Assembly: GCA_018262095.1 (NCBI GenBank)
Contig: JAGTRW010000002.1
Span: 1-64,000, forward strand
Direction: 5' to 3'
DNA from: Pseudomonadota bacterium
GTDB taxonomy: Bacteria > Pseudomonadota > Gammaproteobacteria > Burkholderiales > Rhodocyclaceae
DNA: 64,000 nucleotides
Numbering within the stretch: the stretch's first letter is position 1; every line of letters begins with the position of its first letter. The notes beneath the pieces are model-generated. The model was not told where the DNA came from. It did not search any database and saw nothing but the letters and a program-made list of their open reading frames with translations. Positions 52,346 through 61,293 of this stretch are shown here, piece by piece. The position numbers were made by a program, and so were the translations under genes.

Positions 52346-53335
52346 TCAACGCCTCGTTCGCGCGTCGCGCGTGAGCAGGAAAAGGAAGACCGGGACGCCG
52401 ATCAGCGCGGTGAGCACGCCGACCGGCAGCTGCTGCGGCGCGACCAGCGTTCGCGCCAGCGTGTCGGCGATCACCAGCAGGCTGCCGCCAGCGAGCGCCG
52501 ACGCCGGCAGCAGCAGGCGCTGGTCGTTGCCCGCCGCCAGACGAACCAGGTGCGGGACGATCAGGCCGATGAAGCCGATCGCGCCGGCCTGCGTCACCGC
52601 CGCGGCGGTCGCCAACGAAGCGAGCAGATAGACGCCGCGGCGCAGGCGGGCGACCGCAACGCCGAGCGTTTGCGCGAGGTCGGCGCCGCGCGCCAGCAGA
52701 TTGAGCTCGCGCGCAAAAGGCAGGCAGACCGCCAGCACGACGGCGAGAACGAAGAGCACCAGAGACGGATCGCCGGCCTGCGAGAGGTCGCCCATCAGCC
52801 AGAACAGCATCGAGCGCAGCTTGTGGTCGGGAGCGATCGACAACATCAGCGCCACCGCGGCGCCGCAGCCCGAGGCGACGATGACGCCGGTGAGCAGCAA
52901 GCGCGTCTGCGTCCAGCTGCCGTCGCCGTGCGCCAGGCCGAAAACCATCAGCATTGCGGCGAGCGCGCCGACAAACGCCGAGCCATTGACGACGACCAAC
53001 CCGCCGCCGAGCAGGATGGCGAACAGCGCGCCGACGCCGGCGCCGCCGGAAATGCCGAGCACATAAGGATCGGCCAGCGGATTGCGCAGCAACACCTGGA
53101 GCAAGGCGCCGGCCAGCGCCAGCAGACCGCCGCAGGCGAAACCGGCGAGCGCGCGCGGCAGGCGCAGGCTACGCACCACTTCGCCGGCGACCCCGTCGTC
53201 AGCGCCGAGCAGCGCGTGCACGACGTCGATCAGCGGGATGTTGATGCTGCCGACGACCAGCGCCAGCGCCATGCTGGCAAGCGCCAGCAGGGCGAGGGCA
53301 GCGAGAATCAGCAGGGCGCGGCGACGGGTCGGCAT
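52346..53335 (-). CDS. btuC: Cobalamin ABC transporter permease
   Basis: 329 residues from the ATG at 53333-53335; the frame stays open upstream only inside btuB. FecCD/BtuC family: LALVVGSINIPLIDV, SLRLPRALAGFACGGLLALAGALLQ, NPLADPYVLGISGGAGVGA and GAIGFIGLIVPHLVRL, the coupling helix for BtuD. About ten membrane helices. It lies 5 bases after the btuB stop and 1 base before btuD. Confidence 0.93.
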   Translation of the reverse strand: MPTRRRALLILAALALLALASMALALVVGSINIPLIDVVHALLGADDGVAGEVVRSLRLPRALAGFACGGLLALAGALLQVLLRNPLADPYVLGISGGAGVGALFAILLGGGLVVVNGSAFVGALAAMLMVFGLAHGDGSWTQTRLLLTGVIVASGCGAAVALMLSIAPDHKLRSMLFWLMGDLSQAGDPSLVLFVLAVVLAVCLPFARELNLLARGADLAQTLGVAVARLRRGVYLLASLATAAAVTQAGAIGFIGLIVPHLVRLAAGNDQRLLLPASALAGGSLLVIADTLARTLVAPQQLPVGVLTALIGVPVFLFLLTRDARTRR

Positions 53336-53340
53336 GGTCG

Positions 53341-55305
53341 TTAGAAATCGTAGCGTGCGGAAACGAAAACGCTGCGACCATCGGCCGGGTAGTAGTAGGT
53401 GTCGTTCCTGTAAGCCGAGTAAGCTGCGTAAGGCGAATACTTCTTGTCGAAGGCGTTGATCAGCTTGGCCGTGATCTTCCACGGCTTGAGGTTCCACACC
53501 GATTGCAGGTCGAGCGTCGTATAGCCGGCGAGCATCCCCTGCGTATTGGCATAGTCACTGCCGTAACGACGTTCGCCGACGTAGCGCGCCACTGCCGAAT
53601 AGCTGCCGGTGCGGCCGGTGTTCCAGGTCAGCTGAGCGCTCGCCTGGTTGCGCGCCACCAGCGGAACTTCGTTGCCGGAGTAGGTTCCGCTGCGGAAAGT
53701 GGCATCGACGTAAGCGTACGATGCCTTGGCTTGCCAATCGTCGGAAATTTTCCAGTCGGCTTCGAGTTCGCCGCCCTGACGGCGCGTCGGATCGAGGTTG
53801 GTATTGGACGATCCGTCGAAGCCGATTTCGTCGGTCAGCTCGATCCGGTAAAGCGCAGCGCGAAGCTTCGCCGGTCCGACCGCGACGCTGCCGCCGACTT
53901 CGTTGCTGGTGCCGTGCTGCGGCTTGAGGTCGCCGGCGAAGACCGGCGTGTAGGTGATCGGGTCATAGCCGAACAGCTCGTCGAGATTGGCGAAGCGGAA
54001 GGTCGTTCCGCTCTTGCCGTAAACGCGCCAACCGCCCGCCGCATAGGCCAGGCCGACGTCATAGGCGTTCCGGGTGCGCGCCGAATCGCCGTCCATCGCA
54101 GGCGAGAACGACCAGCCGGCGCCGTACGCATCCTGACTCGCCTGCTGCTTCATTCGCTGGCTGCGGCCGCCGACGGTGAGACTGAGCTCGTCGGAAAACT
54201 TGGTGACGTTCTGCAGGTAAAGCGACGAGCTTTGCTGCGAAGCGCCCTGGCTGGCGTAGCCGGTGTTGTCCGAATTGACCTTGCCGTCATAGTAGTCGTA
54301 ACCGACCACCGTTTCGCTGGGCAGCGCCTCAAGGCCATGGCGCCAGCGCAAGCGCGGCGTGAACGATGTCGTCTGGCGCACGCGGTCGCTGGCCATCCCA
54401 GAAGCTACGTATTTCGCGTCGAGATTCTGACGCTCGTGGGCAACTTCGCCTTCAAGCGTCGCGTCCTCATTGAGGCGGTACGAAACGCCTGGACGGATGC
54501 GGTAGCCGTCGCGACTCTCCGTATCGCTTGGGGTTCGCGTACTGCGCGGATCATCGCGATAAGCGGCGCTGAAGACCGAACCCGGCAGCCCGTTCGACTC
54601 CTTATAGACGGCGAAATCGGTGAACACCTCGCCGCGGTCGAGCAGCCAGCCGACGCGCCCGCTGGCAGTGCGCTGGTCCTGCTGGCTGTTCTGGCGGTAA
54701 CCGTCAGCGTCGGCATAATTGACGAACAGATTGTAGTAGGCCTGATCGTTGCCGTTGGCCAGCTGAATATCGGTCCCTTTGTAGCCATAGCTGCCGACCG
54801 TCGCAGTCAGCGCAGCGACCTGATTGCCCGATTTGTTGGTGATGATGTTGATCACGCCACCGGTCGCCCCGTCACCGTAAAGCACGGTTCCCGAGCCGCG
54901 CATGATCTCGATTCGCTCGACGCTCTCGAGCGGGATCGACGACCAGATGATGCTGCCCATGTCGACCGGATTGACGCGCAGGCCATCGACCAGAATCAGC
55001 GTATTGCTGGTCGCCGTCTCGCCGAAGCCGCGCATATCGACCGTCGCGTTGCGGCCCATGGCGCCGCCAAGTTGGCGGACATCGACGCCGGCGCGCGTGC
55101 TCAATACGTCGGGCAGGTTCTGCGCGGGGGTATTGCGGATGTCCTGACGGGTGATGACGGAAACATTGGCAGCAACGTCCGAGTCGGGTTCGCGAAAACG
55201 CGTCGCGGTCACGAGCACGGCATCAGCCTGCGGGTCGGCGGCGAGCGCAGGAAAGGCGGCAAACAGAGCCAAGGTGGACAAGGTAAAGGAACGGCGTGGA
55301 TTCAT
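53341..55305 (-). CDS. btuB: TonB-dependent outer membrane cobalamin receptor
   Basis: 654 residues from the ATG at 55303-55305 (GGGAG upstream). Signal peptide MNPRRSFTLSTLALFAAFPALA. The TonB box region follows (DAVLVTATRFRE), then the plug (NLPDVLSTRAGVDVRQLGG, RIEIMRGSGTVLYGDGATGGVINI) and a 22-strand barrel ending with Phe (VSARYDF), as outer membrane proteins do. Imports corrinoids with TonB energy. Controlled by the cobalamin riboswitch in its leader. Confidence 0.93.
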   Translation of the reverse strand: MNPRRSFTLSTLALFAAFPALAADPQADAVLVTATRFREPDSDVAANVSVITRQDIRNTPAQNLPDVLSTRAGVDVRQLGGAMGRNATVDMRGFGETATSNTLILVDGLRVNPVDMGSIIWSSIPLESVERIEIMRGSGTVLYGDGATGGVINIITNKSGNQVAALTATVGSYGYKGTDIQLANGNDQAYYNLFVNYADADGYRQNSQQDQRTASGRVGWLLDRGEVFTDFAVYKESNGLPGSVFSAAYRDDPRSTRTPSDTESRDGYRIRPGVSYRLNEDATLEGEVAHERQNLDAKYVASGMASDRVRQTTSFTPRLRWRHGLEALPSETVVGYDYYDGKVNSDNTGYASQGASQQSSSLYLQNVTKFSDELSLTVGGRSQRMKQQASQDAYGAGWSFSPAMDGDSARTRNAYDVGLAYAAGGWRVYGKSGTTFRFANLDELFGYDPITYTPVFAGDLKPQHGTSNEVGGSVAVGPAKLRAALYRIELTDEIGFDGSSNTNLDPTRRQGGELEADWKISDDWQAKASYAYVDATFRSGTYSGNEVPLVARNQASAQLTWNTGRTGSYSAVARYVGERRYGSDYANTQGMLAGYTTLDLQSVWNLKPWKITAKLINAFDKKYSPYAAYSAYRNDTYYYPADGRSVFVSARYDF

Positions 55306-55460
55306 GACAGGGTTCTCCCGGTGCCGACAAGCGTCCCCGCAAGCCGGCAAACTAAAAATCGGAAGGACGCGAGATGAGAAAGACTGTCGAGATGAAGGTG
55401 AGCGCTGGTGAGCTGAGCCATGCATGCCGTGTCCGCCTCCCCGCGGCACTTCCGTCGAAG

Positions 55461-55655
55461 TATGCGAAGGCCGGTATCCGGGCTCACGAGTCTTGATCTG
55501 TCGCCTTCCCAGGCTATTGCCCAGTGGCTTTTCGACAGACCCTCACTCGCTTACCGTTGCGGGGGCAGCACAGGCATGGCGTCACAAAGACACGCACCTG
55601 TTTCCCGTTTAACCGCGGCAGAGAACTCCAAAACCCTGCACTACGGCACCTTGCA
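55461..55655 (-). ncRNA. Cobalamin riboswitch
   Basis: On the minus strand the leader reads, in order, a GGTGCC opening, AACGGGAAACAGGTG, CCTGTGCTGCCCCCGCAACGG with GTAAGCGAGTGAG, GCCACTGGG, CCTGGGAAGGCG and GTGAGCCCGGATACCGGCC. These are the conserved core blocks of the B12 (AdoCbl-type) riboswitch, including the GCCACTG 'B12 box' variant. It lies 155 bases before the btuB start, so it probably masks the btuB ribosome site or terminates the transcript when cobalamin is abundant. Confidence 0.96.
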
Positions 55656-55690
55656 CGTTTTTCCGCCCTGAGCGAGCGACGAAGCTTGCC

Positions 55691-55696
55691 ATTATA
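55691..55696 (-). promoter_or_regulatory. -10 box of the btu operon
   Basis: A perfect TATAAT on the minus strand (attata at 55691-55696 on the plus strand), about 35 bases before the first conserved riboswitch block. Transcription would start near 55684. A -35 is weak. Confidence 0.6.
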
Positions 55697-55768
55697 GCGC
55701 AAAGCCTCATGGCGCCGCTCCGGCACGGGCTCTTGAAACAAATCACATTTAAAACCAATGCTTAGCCC

Positions 55769-55798
55769 TTGACTCGTCTTGGTTTTTGAAATTATAGT
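55769..55798 (+). promoter_or_regulatory. Strong promoter of the coiled-coil gene and zapA (leaderless)
   Basis: TTGACT (55769-55774), an 18-base spacer, and TATAGT (55793-55798). The ATG at 55806 lies 7 bases after the -10 box, so the transcript should start at or one base before the start codon. No ribosome site is seen. This is the clearest promoter in the window. Confidence 0.75.
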
Positions 55799-55805
55799 CC
55801 GGCCC

Positions 55806-56006
55806 ATGGTTAACGAACTTACTGCGCTCGAGAGCAAAATCGCCGACGTCGCGTCGCTTTGTCGCACGTTGCGCGCCGAGAATGCGCAGCTCAAGCAGCA
55901 ATTGGCGACCGCCGAGAGCGACCGCGCCAACCTGGCGCAACGCATGGCGTCGGCGCGCGGCCGGCTTGAACAACTCGCCGGGCAATTGCCCGAAGCTTCA
56001 GCCTGA
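55806..56006 (+). CDS. Small coiled-coil protein (TIGR02449 / ZapB-like)
   Basis: 66 residues: VNELTALESKIADVASLCRT then ENAQLKQQLATAESDRANLAQ. It is almost entirely a heptad coiled coil, with no cysteine-rich or membrane part. Such genes sit directly before zapA in beta- and gammaproteobacteria; a division role like that of ZapB is inferred from this position. The open frame extends 27 bases further upstream but that part contains the promoter. The next start follows 8 bases after its stop. Confidence 0.8.
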   Translation: MVNELTALESKIADVASLCRTLRAENAQLKQQLATAESDRANLAQRMASARGRLEQLAGQLPEASA

Positions 56007-56014
56007 AGAAGCCT

Positions 56015-56359
56015 ATGCCCAACGAAGCCAACTATCTCGACATCACGCTGCTCGGCAAGGAGTACCGGGTCGCCTGCCCACCCGCTGAGCACGCTGCGTT
56101 GCTCGCAGCGGTCGCCTATGTCGATGAAAAAATGCACGATATTGCCGAAAAGACCAAGAGCAATATCGCCGAGCGGATCGCCGTGATGGCGGCGCTCAAC
56201 ATCGCTCACGAGCACCTCTCGCAGGCGCATCCGGCCGATGAAACCCAGTCAATTGGCGGGCCGCAAACAGCGCTGGACTTCGGCGCCGTTAAGCGTAGAA
56301 TTTCCGACATGGAGGCAGAACTTGACGCGGTGCTCGCACCGCAGGACAAGTTGCTCTAA
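56015..56359 (+). CDS. zapA: Cell division protein ZapA
   Basis: 114 residues. The N-terminal beta part carries LDITLLGKEYRVACPPAEHAAL, then the helix with VDEKMHDI and IAERIAVMAALNIAHE, and a C-terminal coiled coil. ZapA binds and cross-links FtsZ filaments at the division site. Co-transcribed with the small coiled-coil gene and followed by 6S RNA, an arrangement conserved in many proteobacteria. Confidence 0.93.
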   Translation: MPNEANYLDITLLGKEYRVACPPAEHAALLAAVAYVDEKMHDIAEKTKSNIAERIAVMAALNIAHEHLSQAHPADETQSIGGPQTALDFGAVKRRISDMEAELDAVLAPQDKLL

Positions 56360-56370
56360 GCCTCCGACGG

Positions 56371-56553
56371 TTGTTCCCTGCGGTGTTTGTCAAGGCCATA
56401 TATTCCTTGAACCAATGCTAATTGGCGTCGGTCACGAACCATTGAAACTGCTGTTGTGCGTGCCCCTAGTCGGGTAGGCCTGAGGCGGGAGGAAAGTGAC
56501 CCAACTGAACCCCGGTTCAGGATGCCGGCCTAACGGCATTCGCGGGGACTTTA
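56371..56553 (+). ncRNA. ssrS: 6S RNA
   Basis: Directly after zapA. The 5' end TTCCCTGCGGTGTT and the 3' end CATTCGCGGGGACT pair to close the molecule (CCCTGCG with CGCGGGG), leaving a long stem and an open central bubble, the 6S layout that mimics an open promoter and binds sigma-70 RNA polymerase. Internal stretches such as GGGAGGAAAGTGACCCAAC also fit betaproteobacterial 6S. Exact ends are estimated to within a few bases. Confidence 0.85.
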
Positions 56554-56560
56554 TTGGGCG

Positions 56561-56600
56561 GCGCGGAAATTTGATTTTTCAGATTTCCGCGCTGTTTTTT
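56561..56600 (+). terminator. Rho-independent terminator after 6S RNA
   Basis: GCGCGGAAAT (56561-56570) pairs with ATTTCCGCGC (56583-56592), extended by a short wobble-containing inner stem around a TTTT loop, followed by TGTTTTTTT. A textbook hairpin plus U-tract. Confidence 0.92.
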
Positions 56601-56702
56601 TGTGCCTGTCGGCCGCAGCAGGCGCGGCGTCCTGCCCGCCGCCGGGAACTTGTCGCGGCAGCGCCTGCCCTAGCGTAGTTCCTTCCGCTGCCGAGAATCC
56701 CG

Positions 56703-58259
56703 ATGCTGAGTTTTGACAACCGCCTGGTGCGCGAACTACCCGGCGACGACGACACGCGCAACCACCCGCGCCAGGTGCTCGGCGCGCTCTGGTCGCCGGT
56801 CATGCCGACGCCGGTCGCCGCACCACGGCTGCTCGCCTATTCGATCGAGATGGCGCGCGAGCTAGGCCTTGACGACGACGAGCTGAAATCGCCGCCATGG
56901 GTCGCGGCGCTCGCTGGCAATGCGCTGCTGCCGGGAATGACCGCCTACGCCACTTGCTACGGTGGCCACCAGTTCGGCAACTGGGCACGCCAACTCGGCG
57001 ACGGCCGCGCGATCTATCTCGGAGAGACGGTCAACGGCGCCGGCCAGCGCTTCGAACTGCAGCTCAAGGGCGCCGGACCAACGCCGTATTCGCGCAGCGC
57101 CGACGGCCGCGCCGTGCTGCGCTCGTCGATCCGCGAATTTCTGTGCAGCGAGGCGATGCATCATCTTGGCGTTCCGACGACGCGCGCACTGTCGCTGGTG
57201 TCCACCGGCGAAGCGGTACGCCGCGACATGTTCTACGACGGCCATGCGGCCGACGAGCCGGGCGCCGTCGTTTGCCGCATCGCGCCGTCATTCATGCGCT
57301 TCGGGCATTTCGAACTGCCCGCCGCGCGCGGCGACCAGACACTGCTGCGCCAGCTCGTCGATTTTTGCATCGCGCGCGACTTCCCCGAGCTGGACTCAGT
57401 TCCAGACGACGAGCGCTTGCTGCGCTGGTTTGTCGAAATCTGCGAGCGCACCGCGCGGCTGATGGTGCACTGGATGCGCGTCGGCTTCGTGCATGGCGTG
57501 ATGAACACCGACAATATGTCGATTCTCGGGCTGACGATCGACTACGGCCCGTACGGCTGGGTCGACGACTTCGACCCGGGCTGGACGCCGAATACCACCG
57601 ACGGCGCCGGTCGGCGCTACTGCTTCGCACGCCAGCCGGTGATCGCGCGCTGGAACCTCGAACGGCTCGCCGACGCGTTGTCGCTGATCGCCGCCGAGCC
57701 GGTAGCGCTGACGACGGGTCTCGCGCGCTACGACGAGTGCTATAACGCGCAGTTCCGCCAGGCTTTTGCCGCCAAGTTCGGCTTCGCCGCGTGGCGCGAC
57801 GATGACGCGGCATTGGTCGAGGAAATCCTTGCGCTGCTGCACGCGGCGCAGGTCGACATGAGCCTGTTCTTCCGCAGCCTGGCCTTGATCGACATCGACG
57901 TGCCCGATCTCACCCTGTTGCACCATGCCTTTTATCAGCCGGCACTGTTCGACCAGCACGCTGCCGCGTTCTCTGCCTGGCTGGCGCGCTGGACCGGCCG
58001 CGTACGTTCCGATAACGAACCTGCCGAAGCACGCGCGGCGCGAATGAACGCTGCCAACCCACGCTACGTGTTGCGCAATTATCTTGCGCAGCAGGCGATC
58101 GACCGCGCCGAACAAGGCGATGCGACGATGATCAACGAATTGCTCGAGACCATGCGCCACCCTTATAGCGAACAGCCCGGCCGCGATGCGTTCGCCGCGC
58201 GGCGCCCCGAATGGGCGCGCGACAAGGCCGGCTGCTCGATGCTCTCGTGCAGTTCGTAA
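56703..58259 (+). CDS. selO: SelO/YdiU family protein adenylyltransferase (AMPylase)
   Basis: 518 residues. A pseudokinase-fold enzyme that moves AMP from ATP to Ser, Thr or Tyr of target proteins, linked to oxidative stress. Motifs: [39 protein letters not shown] (ATP loop with reversed orientation), [35 protein letters not shown] and VDDFDPGW. The C-terminus ends MLSCSS, where eukaryotic SelO has selenocysteine, so the bacterial Cys form is conserved. Stand-alone gene after the 6S terminator. Confidence 0.94.
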   Translation: MLSFDNRLVRELPGDDDTRNHPRQVLGALWSPVMPTPVAAPRLLAYSIEMARELGLDDDELKSPPWVAALAGNALLPGMTAYATCYGGHQFGNWARQLGDGRAIYLGETVNGAGQRFELQLKGAGPTPYSRSADGRAVLRSSIREFLCSEAMHHLGVPTTRALSLVSTGEAVRRDMFYDGHAADEPGAVVCRIAPSFMRFGHFELPAARGDQTLLRQLVDFCIARDFPELDSVPDDERLLRWFVEICERTARLMVHWMRVGFVHGVMNTDNMSILGLTIDYGPYGWVDDFDPGWTPNTTDGAGRRYCFARQPVIARWNLERLADALSLIAAEPVALTTGLARYDECYNAQFRQAFAAKFGFAAWRDDDAALVEEILALLHAAQVDMSLFFRSLALIDIDVPDLTLLHHAFYQPALFDQHAAAFSAWLARWTGRVRSDNEPAEARAARMNAANPRYVLRNYLAQQAIDRAEQGDATMINELLETMRHPYSEQPGRDAFAARRPEWARDKAGCSMLSCSS

Positions 58260-58298
58260 GATCGCGTAGAATGGGGCTTTGCGCTTTGAGGAACCAAA

Positions 58299-58559
58299 AT
58301 GCCCTATACCCCCGACCTGGTCGACGAACTCAACACCCTGATCCGTTTCGATCTGGAATGCGGCCAACACGGCATCAAGGTGCACAAGACGGCTGATCTG
58401 CAGGTGATTCATGCAGTCCAACGCCTGTTCGCCAAGGGCTTGATCACCCAGCCCGACGGCGGCTACCTGACCAGCCTCGGTCGCGAAGCGGCCGAACACG
58501 CGCAAACGATGCTCGGTCTGCTGACCGCAGGCGTTGCCGCGGCGGTTGCCGCGCACTAG
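58299..58559 (+). CDS. TIGR02647-family protein
   Basis: 86 residues with GAGGAA before the ATG. The body LVDELNTLIRFDLECGQHGIKVHKTAD, then QRLFAKGLITQPDGGYLTSLG and REAAEHAQTML, follows the small conserved TIGR02647 family of proteobacteria. It has the feel of a winged-helix DNA-binding or adaptor domain, but the function is unknown. TAGAAT at 58267-58272 may be its -10 box. Confidence 0.85.
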   Translation: MPYTPDLVDELNTLIRFDLECGQHGIKVHKTADLQVIHAVQRLFAKGLITQPDGGYLTSLGREAAEHAQTMLGLLTAGVAAAVAAH

Positions 58560-58740
58560 CAGCGCGCCAGCGGCGTCTGCCGGCAACGGCTGGCGCTGCT
58601 GATCAAGGGCGCCCGACGTGGCTTTCTTCCACCGCGGCAACGCCCGGCAACGACCTTCTGTTGCCGATATTCGATCGGCTTGACCAAACGCTGTTACTCT
58701 TGCGCTCTTCGACATTCTCGTCCTGGCCGATTTTCTTGCC

Positions 58741-59421
58741 ATGTCCTATATCCTCGAGGCACTCAAAAAATCAAGTGAAGAACGAGCCCGCCTGGTCTGC
58801 GTTGCCCCGCCAGCAGCACCTGCTTTGGCCAACGCGGGTCAGACGACGCGGCGGTCGGCCTGGTGGCTGATCGCCGGAATCGGCGTCGGCGCGCTGGCGG
58901 TGGTCGCCTTCATCGGGATTGGCGCGCTTTCGCCGCAAACCGAAGCAGATCGATCGCCACCGCCCTTGCCGGTCGCCGCCGAGCCCGCCCCGGCGCCGGC
59001 CCAACTCGACGACGTCGCGGCGACCGCCAGCCTCAAGAAGCTCGCGCCGAAAAATCCCAACGTCGAAATCCCGCCCGCGGCAAAAGCGCCGGACGATGCC
59101 GCGCCGCAGCCCAAAAAACCGGCGGCCAAGCCGGCGCGGCCCGCCGCTACGCCGACGGCGCCTGCGGAAACTGTTCCCAGCGCGCAGGCCCAGTCCAATT
59201 CGCCGAACGAGATGCCGCCCGACTTGCTCAAGCAGGTGCTGGCCATTCCCATCTCGGCGCATATCTATTCGAGCAAGGCCGCCGAGCGAATGGTCATCAT
59301 CGACGGTCGCGGCGTACGCGAAGGCGACAGCCTTCCTTCGGGGGTGCTCGTCGAACAGATCACGCCCACCGGCATCTCGGTAAGCTACAAGGGTTACCGA
59401 GCCAACAAGCCGGTCAACTGA
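58741..59421 (+). CDS. gspB: General secretion pathway protein B
   Basis: 226 residues. Starts MSYILEALKKSSEERARL, the usual GspB opening, then a membrane helix (WWLIAGIGVGALAVVAFIGIG, about 41-61), a Pro/Ala-rich periplasmic linker (about 75-150) and the C-terminal GspB domain (LLKQVLAIPISAHIYSS, VIIDGRGVREGD, SYKGYRANKPVN). With GspA it assembles the type II secretion secretin through the peptidoglycan. The rest of the gsp genes are not in this window. gspA follows after one base. Confidence 0.9.
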   Translation: MSYILEALKKSSEERARLVCVAPPAAPALANAGQTTRRSAWWLIAGIGVGALAVVAFIGIGALSPQTEADRSPPPLPVAAEPAPAPAQLDDVAATASLKKLAPKNPNVEIPPAAKAPDDAAPQPKKPAAKPARPAATPTAPAETVPSAQAQSNSPNEMPPDLLKQVLAIPISAHIYSSKAAERMVIIDGRGVREGDSLPSGVLVEQITPTGISVSYKGYRANKPVN

Positions 59422-59422
59422 C

Positions 59423-61009
59423 ATGTATCTCGATTTCTTCGGACTCTCGTCGTCGCCTTTTTCGATTGCGCCCGACCCCAACTTTCTCTATTTGACCGAG
59501 AAACACCAGGAGGCCTTGGCGCACCTTGAATACAGCACCGCGCAAAAAGGCGGTTTCGTTCTGCTCACCGGAGAAATCGGCACGGGCAAGACGACGCTGT
59601 GCCGTCACTTTCTCAAAGCCGTTCCTGAGCAGTACCAGACAGCGTTTATCTTCAACCCCAAGATTTCGTCGGAAGAACTGCTGGCGACGATCTGCGACGA
59701 ATTCACCATCGCCCGCCCGGACGGCGTCGCCAGCGTCAAGCAACTCACCGATCTGATCAACGGCCGGCTGCTCGAAATTCATGCCGCGGGCAAGAATGCG
59801 CTGCTGGTCATCGACGAGGCGCAGAACCTTTCGCTCGAAGTCCTTGAGCAAGTCCGCCTGCTCACCAACCTCGAAACGACCGAACACAAATTGCTGCAAA
59901 TCGTTCTGATCGGCCAGCCGCAGCTCAGAACGCTGCTGCGCCGCGAAGAGTTGCGCCAACTGGCGCAGCGCATCGTCGCCCGTTATCACCTCGAGCCGCT
60001 GTCAGCGGCGGAAACCGAGCGCTACATCGGGCACCGGCTGCTGACCGCGGGCAGCGCCGCCGCTGGCGAGCTGTTTCCGGCCGCCTCGCTGCGCGCGATT
60101 CACCGCATCACGCAAGGCGTACCGCGGCTGATCAACGTGCTTTGCGATCGCGCGCTGCTCGGCGCCTACGTCGAAAACAGCCGCGTCGTGAGTCGCCGTA
60201 TCGTTGGCCACGCGGCACGCGAAGTATTCGCCGACGAGCCAGCCGCTCGGCGCTCGTGGCCCGCCGGCTGGCGCTGGGGCGCTCTCGCCGCCGGCCTGGC
60301 GATCGTCGCCGGCCTGTGGCTCATCTGGCCGTCGTCTGCGCCGCTCTTTCAAGGCATGGCGTCCGAGCGGAAAGCTGAGGTGGCGACGCTCGCTGGCGAA
60401 TCCGGACAGCCGCTTTTCTCATCGCCCGGCAAGGAAGCGGCGGCTTACCGTTCATTGCTCAAGCTCTGGGACGTTGCCGGCGAAACGGCTGACTCGGCGG
60501 CAAGCGAAAAGGACGCCTGCCTGGCGGCGAACCGATCCCAACTGCGCTGCTTAAGCGCAAGCAACAAGAACTGGCAGCAGTTCAGCCAGTTCAACCTGCC
60601 CGCCGTGCTGACGCTGCGCGGCGGCGATCAGCGCGAGATCCATGCCCTGCTCGAATCGGTCAAGGCCGATCAGGCGAAGCTGCTGATCGATGGCCAGGCG
60701 GTGACGCTGACGCTTGGCCAGTTGGCTTTTTACTGGACGGGAAAGTTCACGCTGCTCTGGCGGCCGCCGTCAGCCGAGCTCGCCAACGGACCGCTGACGC
60801 AAAAAGCGCTGAGCGAGCTCATGAAAACACCGCCGCCCTGGCTGCTTGAACGGCTTGGCGCCAGCACAAGCAAGCGGCTTGCGCTGCGCCAGTTGATCGC
60901 CAATTTCCAGAGCCAGGCGGGAATCCAGAGCGACGGCGTGATCGGTCTGCAAACGCTGGTGATGCTCTCCCGATCAGCCGAAGACACACCCGCGCTGCAG
61001 CGTCAGTAA
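59423..61009 (+). CDS. gspA: General secretion pathway protein A (ExeA-type AAA ATPase)
   Basis: 528 residues. N-terminal AAA domain starting MYLDFFGLSSSPFSIAPDP, Walker A GEIGTGKTT (50-58), Walker B LLVIDEAQNL (127-136), sensor ADRALLGAY-like region (CDRALLGAYVENS). One membrane helix at about 277-298 (WGALAAGLAIVAGLWLIW). The periplasmic part ends in a peptidoglycan-binding domain (IANFQSQAGIQSDGVIGLQT). It pairs with GspB to place the type II secretin in the outer membrane. Similar proteins also occur with MSHA pili and exopolysaccharide clusters. Confidence 0.9.
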   Translation: MYLDFFGLSSSPFSIAPDPNFLYLTEKHQEALAHLEYSTAQKGGFVLLTGEIGTGKTTLCRHFLKAVPEQYQTAFIFNPKISSEELLATICDEFTIARPDGVASVKQLTDLINGRLLEIHAAGKNALLVIDEAQNLSLEVLEQVRLLTNLETTEHKLLQIVLIGQPQLRTLLRREELRQLAQRIVARYHLEPLSAAETERYIGHRLLTAGSAAAGELFPAASLRAIHRITQGVPRLINVLCDRALLGAYVENSRVVSRRIVGHAAREVFADEPAARRSWPAGWRWGALAAGLAIVAGLWLIWPSSAPLFQGMASERKAEVATLAGESGQPLFSSPGKEAAAYRSLLKLWDVAGETADSAASEKDACLAANRSQLRCLSASNKNWQQFSQFNLPAVLTLRGGDQREIHALLESVKADQAKLLIDGQAVTLTLGQLAFYWTGKFTLLWRPPSAELANGPLTQKALSELMKTPPPWLLERLGASTSKRLALRQLIANFQSQAGIQSDGVIGLQTLVMLSRSAEDTPALQRQ

Positions 61010-61023
61010 GGCACCGAAGCGCA

Positions 61024-61281
61024 GTGGGGCACATTAAAGTCGCGGCGGTCCTGCTCTTGGCTTTGACGGCGTGCCTGCTGCTCTGGCCGTCGGGCAGAAC
61101 GCTCGCCAAAAGGCTGCTGCGCGCGGCGCTGTGGGCCTCCTGCCTGCTGACCGCGAGCACCGGGGCGCTCATCCTCGGCGATAGCCGAGGGAGCCTGGTG
61201 GCGATCCTTGGCGGCGGACTCCTGGTGGGCTTCAGCGCTTATGCGGCGCTCACCGCAAGATCGCTCGGCGCCAAGAACTGA
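61024..61281 (+). CDS. Small hypothetical membrane protein
   Basis: 85 residues if the GTG at 61024 is used. Two to three hydrophobic segments (VAAVLLLALTACLLLWP, ALWASCLLTASTGALIL, LVAILGGGLLVGFSAYAAL). I recognise no family. It starts 14 bases after gspA on the same strand and faces dsbD tail to tail with 12 bases between. Real but uncertain. Confidence 0.5.
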   Translation: MGHIKVAAVLLLALTACLLLWPSGRTLAKRLLRAALWASCLLTASTGALILGDSRGSLVAILGGGLLVGFSAYAALTARSLGAKN

Positions 61282-61293
61282 TCGATTGCCAGC

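Noticed and set aside
55514-56230. 238-codon minus-strand frame over the riboswitch and zapA
   Set aside because: It runs through the cobalamin riboswitch core and opposite two supported genes; no protein family resemblance.
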